A stretch of DNA of 64,000 bases, taken from NCBI GenBank assembly GCA_007644065.1, contig VJWN01000019.1, forward strand, positions 248,001 to 312,000. The letters run 5' to 3'. Under the pieces are notes generated by a model. The model searched no databases, was not told the origin of the DNA, and was given only the letters and a program-made list of their open reading frames with translations. Source of the stretch: Margaritispora aquatica (lineage: Eukaryota; Ascomycota; Leotiomycetes; Helotiales; Discinellaceae). This document shows positions 58,967 to 64,000 of this stretch, in pieces. The translations under genes and the position numbers were made by a program. Position 1 is the first letter of the stretch, and each line of letters starts with the position of its first letter.

Positions 58967-59722
58967 ATGAGCACAACCAAACTCCGCATCCTCTGCCTGC
59001 ACGGCTTCTCCTCCAACGGCCCCGTGCACGCACACCAAGTGCGCGCTCTAACCGCCCACCCGCTCCTCGCATCTAAATTCGAGTTCCTGTTCCCCTCGGG
59101 TCCCCACCCCGTCGACGTAGTCCGCTCCCTCGGCAACAACGCCTCCACGACCGCGTGGTCCGCCTACGTCGCCCAGCACTCCGGCGTTGGACACCGCGCG
59201 TGGTGGTTCGCCAAAGACCCTGATCCGTTTACGGGCCGGAAAGGCGAATTCGGAGGCTTGGAGAAGAGTCTCGATATGCTTGGCGAGCTGATGCGCACGG
59301 AGGGCGAGATTCATGCTATTTGGGGCTTCTCGCAGGGTGCGTGTTTAGCGGGCATGCTGATGGGGTTGCTAGCTGAGGGGAATAGAGACCATCCGCTGAG
59401 GAGTAAATTACCCGAGTCCCAGGGCATGCCGAAAGCGGGTGTGTTTTTCTCGGGGTTTAAGGCCAGATTTGAGCAGTATGATGGGATTTATGACGCCGCG
59501 AACGGAATTGGCATTGAGGCGCCGACGTTGCATGTGTTGGGGGGGAAGGACGTGGTTGTGAGTGAGGAGAGGAGTGAGGAGTTGATGCTGGTTTGTGGTA
59601 AGGGCGGGAGGGTGGTGTTGAGGCATGCGGGTGGGCATGATATTCCTGGGAAGGAGGAGGATCAGGAGGTTATTGTTAGATTCCTGTTGGATAACGTGAG
59701 GGAGAAGAGAGGATCTTTATAG
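58967..59722 (+). CDS. FSH1-type serine hydrolase
   Basis: Single exon, 251 residues. It begins KLRILCLHGFSSNG (oxyanion-hole strand of the alpha/beta hydrolase fold). The nucleophile is Ser122 in IWGFSQGACLAGML; the acid is Asp195 in VLGGKDVVVS; the base is His224 in RHAGGHDIPG. Order and spacing match the FSH1 family (yeast Fsh1-3, human OVCA2), small serine hydrolases whose substrates include long-chain esters in OVCA2; some fungal relatives act in polyketide biosynthesis, but no biosynthetic genes lie nearby. The coding sequence is notably GC-rich in its first third compared with neighbours. Confidence 0.9.
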   Translation: MSTTKLRILCLHGFSSNGPVHAHQVRALTAHPLLASKFEFLFPSGPHPVDVVRSLGNNASTTAWSAYVAQHSGVGHRAWWFAKDPDPFTGRKGEFGGLEKSLDMLGELMRTEGEIHAIWGFSQGACLAGMLMGLLAEGNRDHPLRSKLPESQGMPKAGVFFSGFKARFEQYDGIYDAANGIGIEAPTLHVLGGKDVVVSEERSEELMLVCGKGGRVVLRHAGGHDIPGKEEDQEVIVRFLLDNVREKRGSL

Positions 59723-60006
59723 AACCGTGTTGGGAAAATCGGCATATTGGAGTTGGCCATAAATACATCATCGTCTTAGAGATCTATAGATATAAACTGT
59801 TGAGATTTGGCCGAAGCGATTATGTTCATGCTTCAAAATGATGACTCGTCTATGAACTGTGGAGAGATGATTCATAGTACTGCATCCATACCTACCTACT
59901 CGAAAGCACCCATTCGCCATCCCTCAAGCAAATTGCTCTGAAAAATGCCATCCAAAGAAAGACAAACTCCTGTCATCATAACCCTCCCTCTTCTATCCCC
60001 TCAGAT

Positions 60007-60720
60007 TCAAACATCCTTAAAGAGACCCCAATCCTTAATCTTAAAAGTCTCCCAAATCTTCGCCGCACACTCCACCGCATTCTCAATCAGCTTCCCCTGC
60101 AACCCCATCTGCAAATCGACCTCCTCAACCGAATACTCGCCCTTGATATGCGGGACGTTGATACTGATCAGGATATCCGTCGTCTCCTTCTCCAGCCTGA
60201 TGAGCGTCAACACGATCGCCGTGAAATCAGGCGAGTTCCGCTTGCTTCCTGGGTCTGGAGCTGGTGTTTGCGTCGCGATGAGCGTGTATGCTGGGACGTC
60301 CTCGCTGTTGATGGAGTTAGCACGTGATGGATTCTATAGCAAAACGCAGGAAAAGGAAGGAAGACGAACGGTAGCTTCGAGAACTGCGTACTGGTCGTTT
60401 TCCACACCTTGACAGTATCAGTATCCGAATCCACAATATCCTCCAAATGCGTCGTCAACGCCGCGCCATCGATCGCTGGACCCGAGCCCGCGACACCCAC
60501 GCGCTCCGTGATGTCGAAGATGATGCTCGTGAAGCCATCTTTATCCAGATAGACCTCTTGATGGTCTGGAACTTGTCGAATGGTGCTATGGTACGACGTT
60601 AGCTGGGGCTGAGCAGAGCCGCATGAGGTGAGAGAGGGCTGACCTGACGTCGGCGAATGTGGAGGGGAGGTCGACGATAAGAGCCCCGCCAAAGAGAGGG
60701 GTACTTGTGAAGGAAGCCAT
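60007..60720 (-). CDS. mog1: MOG1, Ran GTPase-binding nuclear transport protein
   Basis: Minus-strand exons 60720-60644, 60585-60370 and 60304-60007 (introns 58 and 65 bp) give 196 residues. The spliced N-terminus FTSTPLFGGALIVDLPSTF, then ADVSTIRQVPDHQEVYLDKD, is the MOG1 signature: (L/P)FGGAI...P, DxSxxRxVPDxQEVF. The second half (VPAYTLIATQ, LTLIRLEKETTDILISINVPH) matches the beta-sheet core of Mog1/PsbP-like folds. MOG1 binds Ran/Gsp1 and promotes GTP release to sustain nuclear import. Intron 2 uses a GTTCGT donor and ends after a GCTAAC branch. Confidence 0.93.
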
Positions 60721-61713
60721 GGGTTCGGGGTGCGTTTTGATGGTTTGATTTTGGCAAAAATGTATCTTGTACTTGGAGCGCGAGATTGAAGATGGGATAT
60801 CAGGATTTCTCTTGATGTTTCCAAGTAAATAAACGGGATTCAGTTGATGCCTGAGTTGATCTGGAGGGGCACAAACAAGGCTGTTTTGATGGTCAGCGTA
60901 GCCTTGCATAGAGATGCCTCGGTGTATGAGATGACTGGATTAAATCTTACTAATTACCAAGCCTCAAAGATATTCCTTGAAAGTTTCTAAAACTTGAAAC
61001 CACAAACCTGAACGATTCTCAAACAAGCCACCTTATTTGCAAAGCCTAACTCCCCCAAAACAAGGTTGAAGTCATCTCAAAGCATCCCACCTCGCTTCCA
61101 CGGAGAAACCTCGGCATCAAAAAACCAGCTCAAAAAGAAATACCAACGAACAGAAGAGGCAGTAAACCACGTCTATAGACCCCAAAAACGTTGGTAAAAA
61201 TGGCAAAAGTATATTTCCGGATTACCAGAAGGTGTGTTTCAAAGATTGGAGGAATGGAGTATTTTGGGCATGAACCACGGACATCTCTGGTAAAAGGCAA
61301 GAAATGTATTCTGAGATAGTTTGTCCCACTCCGACGAAAAATTGCCGATTTGGAATATATATACCTCAGGAATGGTCCGACAGCATAACAATGTATGTGC
61401 AACTCTGACACATTCAATAATACGCATCAACAACACATCTACTTGCACTTTGCTTAGGTATATACAATGATAATAAATCAGTCTCACATACCTCCTCTTC
61501 TCAACCTACCTTACCTACCCAACAGTAAAATACCATCACGTGTTAACCCCAGATACCCCTTCCATTATCCCGAGCTTTCTCCAGCTATAATCCATCACCC
61601 CGCCATTGAGCTCTGAAGCTGTGCTGTTATACTTCCGAAGCCACTTCAAAGCTCCTTTCCACCTTCACTCTTCTCATACCAGTCCAACCCAACAACACAA
61701 CATAACACCAACA
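60721..61713. other. Divergent intergenic region of MOG1 and the HIT gene
   Basis: 993 bp without a supported gene; minus-strand frames near 61130-61487 have no family signal. A CACGTG box lies at 61537-61542, about 170 bp upstream of the HIT start. Several CTACC/TACCTACC motifs lie just before it. Confidence 0.5.
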
Positions 61714-62428
61714 ATGGCCTCCTCAAACGCAGCTTGCATATTCTGCAAAATCGTCAAAGGTTCGTAGCTACGTCCCAATAAATACCCTCTTAAATATAAT
61801 TAACCCTCCCCCCAAAACAGGCGATATCCCCTCCATGAAACTGTTCGAATCAGACAAAGTCCTAGCGTTTCTGGACATCAATCCGCTTTCGAGAGGCCAT
61901 GCTGTATGTTTTCACATTCCCTTATGATTGGGGGTCTGCGAGGCAGATTGGGAGCTGGGAAATTGGGAATTTGAAGGTGGAGGGAGGATTAAATGGACAC
62001 TGGAGCTAATTGGTGTGGTACCGTTGCGTCCGAATAGCTAGTGATACCCAAACACCACGGCGAGAAACTCACTGATATCCCGGACGACGCATTGATGGAG
62101 ATCCTGGTACGCTCTTTCCCTTCCTATCCCTATCCCTCTGCCCACTCCATCCCTATTCCATCCACTTCCCGCTCTACGCATCCCCACAACACTAACAACC
62201 ACACCCACACAGCCGGTAGTAAAGAAACTCGTTACGGCCACCGGCGCAACGAACTACAACATCCTGCAGAACAACGGCCGCATCGCCCACCAGGAAGTTG
62301 ACCACGTCCACTTCCACATGATCCCCAAGCCCAACGAGAAGGAAGGAATGAGCATCGGGTGGCCCCAGCAGAAGACGGATTTCGACGCCTTGAAGAAGCT
62401 GTTGGAGGAGATCAAGGCGAAGATGTGA
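61714..62428 (+). CDS. HIT-family nucleotide hydrolase (Hnt1/HINT type)
   Basis: Four exons, 61714-61759, 61821-61903, 62038-62106 and 62213-62428 (introns 61, 134 and 106 bp), give 137 residues. The protein starts ACIFCKIVKGDIPSMKLFE, typical of Hnt1, continues VLAFLDINPLSRGHALVIPK, and ends with the histidine triad HVHFHM at DHVHFHMIPKP, which holds the nucleophilic histidine. HINT enzymes hydrolyse adenosine phosphoramidates. None of the exons is long enough to stand out as a simple open frame, so this model rests on splice sites and motif order. Confidence 0.93.
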
Positions 62429-62902
62429 ATGTGTGGCCTGGAGAGGGCGTAAGGGGGTGGGGATGTAGATGTATGGTGGGGATGAGGGGACGGATGAGGG
62501 CGGTGGATAGCAAAGGGTGATGCGTGGGGATGAGAGTGGATGAAATATGTAAATAATGTAAATGTCACCAAGATTATGAAAATGCTGATGCCTTTTTTGA
62601 CTTGAGAGCTTCTGTATTGTATCCTTTGATTTTGAAACGCTGTGGTAGGTTTGTATGCAGTACCAGCTAGAAAGTTTTCAGTGTAAGAACTGAACATAAA
62701 ATTCCTGGAGTAAAACAAGGCATAGTCTCCCAAGATATTTGTCAAGCTACGAACAACACAATTTCTGGTTGCAAAACGCTAAGATGCATATGCCAATTTA
62801 AAAATCAGAACACATTCTCACAGAGGATTCAAAAGTCGTCAAAAAAGCATGATTCGTTGTACAAGCTAACTAAAAATCCCAAACACCCCAAAACCATCAA
62901 CC
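62429..62902. other. Intergenic region between convergent genes
   Basis: 3' flanks of the HIT gene and aconitase. No gene supported. Confidence 0.55.
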
Positions 62903-63898
62903 TTACGCATTATTGGCCTTGGCCATGGTATTCAAAGCGGATCCGTTCTTGAACCACTCAATTTGTGGTGCATTGAAAGTGTGTGCAAGCATGATATCAT
63001 ATGCCTCTCCCTCCTTAGGGTGAACCTTCAAAGTCATTGGCTTTCCAACAGCGAGCTCCGTGCACATCAGGTCGACCTTGTCGTATGGCTGAATCTTGTC
63101 ATAGTCGGCTGGGTCGACGAAGGTGAGAGGAAGCATACCCTGCTTCTTCAAGTTGGTTTCGTGGATACGGGCAAATGATCGGGTGATGATGGCAAGTCCT
63201 CCCAAATGCCTTGGCTCAAGAGCAGCGTGCTCTCGGGAACTTCCCTCTCCGTAGTTCCAGTCTCCGATAACAACCCATGGGATACCCTTCTTCTTGTAGT
63301 CACGGGCAGTTGCTGGAACAGCATCGAATTCACCAGTGGTGAAGTTCTGGACCTTGTTGGCCTCACCGTTGGCAGAGTTGATGGCACCAATCAACATGTT
63401 GTTGGAGATGTTGTCCAAGTGTCCACGGTACTTCAACCAAGGGCCAGCCATGGAGATGTGATCAGTGGTAGTCTTTCCTTGAGCCTTGATCAAGATAGGA
63501 ATGTCCATAGCGTCCTTTCCATTCCAGGCCTTGAATGGCTCGAGGAGTTGGAGACGGTCACTGGTGGGGGAGACGGCAACAGTTACGGAGCTTCGGACCT
63601 CAGGTGGTGCTTGGTATGTGTTCTGTCCTGGATCATAGCCACGGTTTGGAAGTCCGTCTCCAGTTGGTGGGGCAAGTTTGAAGTCCTTTCCATCCTTATC
63701 CTTCAGGGTGTCGGTAAGGGGGTTGAAGTGAAGGGAGCCAGCAATGGACATAGCAACAACCAGATCGGGAGATGCAACGAAAGCGTGGGTGGCAGGGTTG
63801 GCATCATTTCGTCCAGTGAAGTTTCGGTTGTATGAAGAGATGATGGAGTTGGCCTCGCCCTTCTTAACATCGGTACGGTCCCATTGTCCAATACAAGG
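62903..63898 (-). CDS. aco1: Mitochondrial aconitate hydratase, C-terminal part (partial)
   Basis: The minus-strand exon 63898-62903 encodes the last 331 residues. It opens after a TTAG acceptor at 63899-63900 with [20 protein letters not shown]; the rest of the gene lies beyond the window. Visible motifs: the N-terminal-core [19 protein letters not shown] region (substrate/cluster binding Arg and Asn), then the swivel-domain [44 protein letters not shown] (active-site Ser-Ser-Arg) and [20 protein letters not shown]. Aconitase isomerises citrate to isocitrate with a [4Fe-4S] cluster in the TCA cycle. The reading frame has no defects. Confidence 0.95.
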   Translation of the reverse strand, partial: PCIGQWDRTDVKKGEANSIISSYNRNFTGRNDANPATHAFVASPDLVVAMSIAGSLHFNPLTDTLKDKDGKDFKLAPPTGDGLPNRGYDPGQNTYQAPPEVRSSVTVAVSPTSDRLQLLEPFKAWNGKDAMDIPILIKAQGKTTTDHISMAGPWLKYRGHLDNISNNMLIGAINSANGEANKVQNFTTGEFDAVPATARDYKKKGIPWVVIGDWNYGEGSSREHAALEPRHLGGLAIITRSFARIHETNLKKQGMLPLTFVDPADYDKIQPYDKVDLMCTELAVGKPMTLKVHPKEGEAYDIMLAHTFNAPQIEWFKNGSALNTMAKANNA

Positions 63899-64000
63899 CT
63901 AACATGGATTAGCTATGCTCCCATCATTGTTCACATGAATCGTGGAGGAAGTGAAGATTGTGGGATATGGTTAGGAAAGTCACAATGTGTACAAAGAAAA

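Noticed and set aside
1..64000. CRISPR arrays, operons, bacterial ribosome binding sites, prophage or IS elements
   Set aside because: The sequence is eukaryotic nuclear DNA with spliceosomal introns; no such elements were seen.

Overview
The window is nuclear DNA of a filamentous ascomycete. Genes are compact and carry many short introns (mostly 46-130 bp) with fungal GTRNGT donors, CTRAC-type branch sites and YAG acceptors. Fungus-specific genes are present: a DIM-2 type cytosine methyltransferase, ATG26 sterol glucosyltransferase, a DUF3602-like protein and an FSH1-type hydrolase. The protein sequences look closest to Leotiomycetes (Botrytis/Sclerotinia relatives), but that placement is inference from recollection, not a search. 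No bacterial, viral, CRISPR, rRNA, tRNA or intact transposon feature was found.

Layout, left to right: 3' end of a RasGAP/IQGAP-type gene (1-865, +); OTT_1508-like deaminase-fold protein (2097-3955, +); NYN-domain protein (5453-7288, -); a possible broken small gene (about 7951-8455, +); DIM-2 DNA methyltransferase (9217-14619, +); a 3.2 kb stretch with no supported gene; DUF3602-like protein (17811-18353, +); MTF2-like mitochondrial protein (18494-20155, -); CMR1 WD40 protein (20364-22102, +); ATG26 (23040-27539, +); FCP1 CTD phosphatase (28991-31766, +); complex I GRIM-19 subunit (32519-33695, +); single-pass membrane protein with a beta-rich repeat domain (34686-37102, +); mitochondrial ribosomal protein uS17m (37817-38674, +); AAA ATPase of the spastin/katanin/Sap1 group (39599-42350, -); F-box/LRR-like protein (43525-45379, -); a 2.7 kb AT-rich gap with two hairpins; mitoferrin (48111-49538, -); ATG9 (50946-53800, -); COG6 (54304-56436, +); aldo-keto reductase (56842-58212, -); FSH1-type hydrolase (58967-59722, +); MOG1 (60007-60720, -); HIT-family hydrolase (61714-62428, +); 3' end of aconitase (62903-63898, -).

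Most genes are unrelated housekeeping genes: mitochondrial function (MTF2-like, GRIM-19, uS17m, mitoferrin, aconitase), membrane traffic and autophagy (ATG9, ATG26, COG6), and transcription or nuclear transport (FCP1, CMR1, MOG1). The most unusual neighbourhood is the first 15 kb. There a deaminase-fold protein, a NYN-family putative nuclease and a cytosine DNA methyltransferase lie within 12.5 kb, all acting or predicted to act on nucleic acids. In a fungal lineage with RIP and DNA methylation this deserves comparative study, but a functional link is only a hypothesis.

Gene models were assembled by joining open frames at splice sites that keep phase and restore family motifs. Several real exons are absent as simple long open frames: the last exons of FCP1, DUF3602-like, CMR1 and MOG1, all HIT exons, and the small mitoferrin exons.
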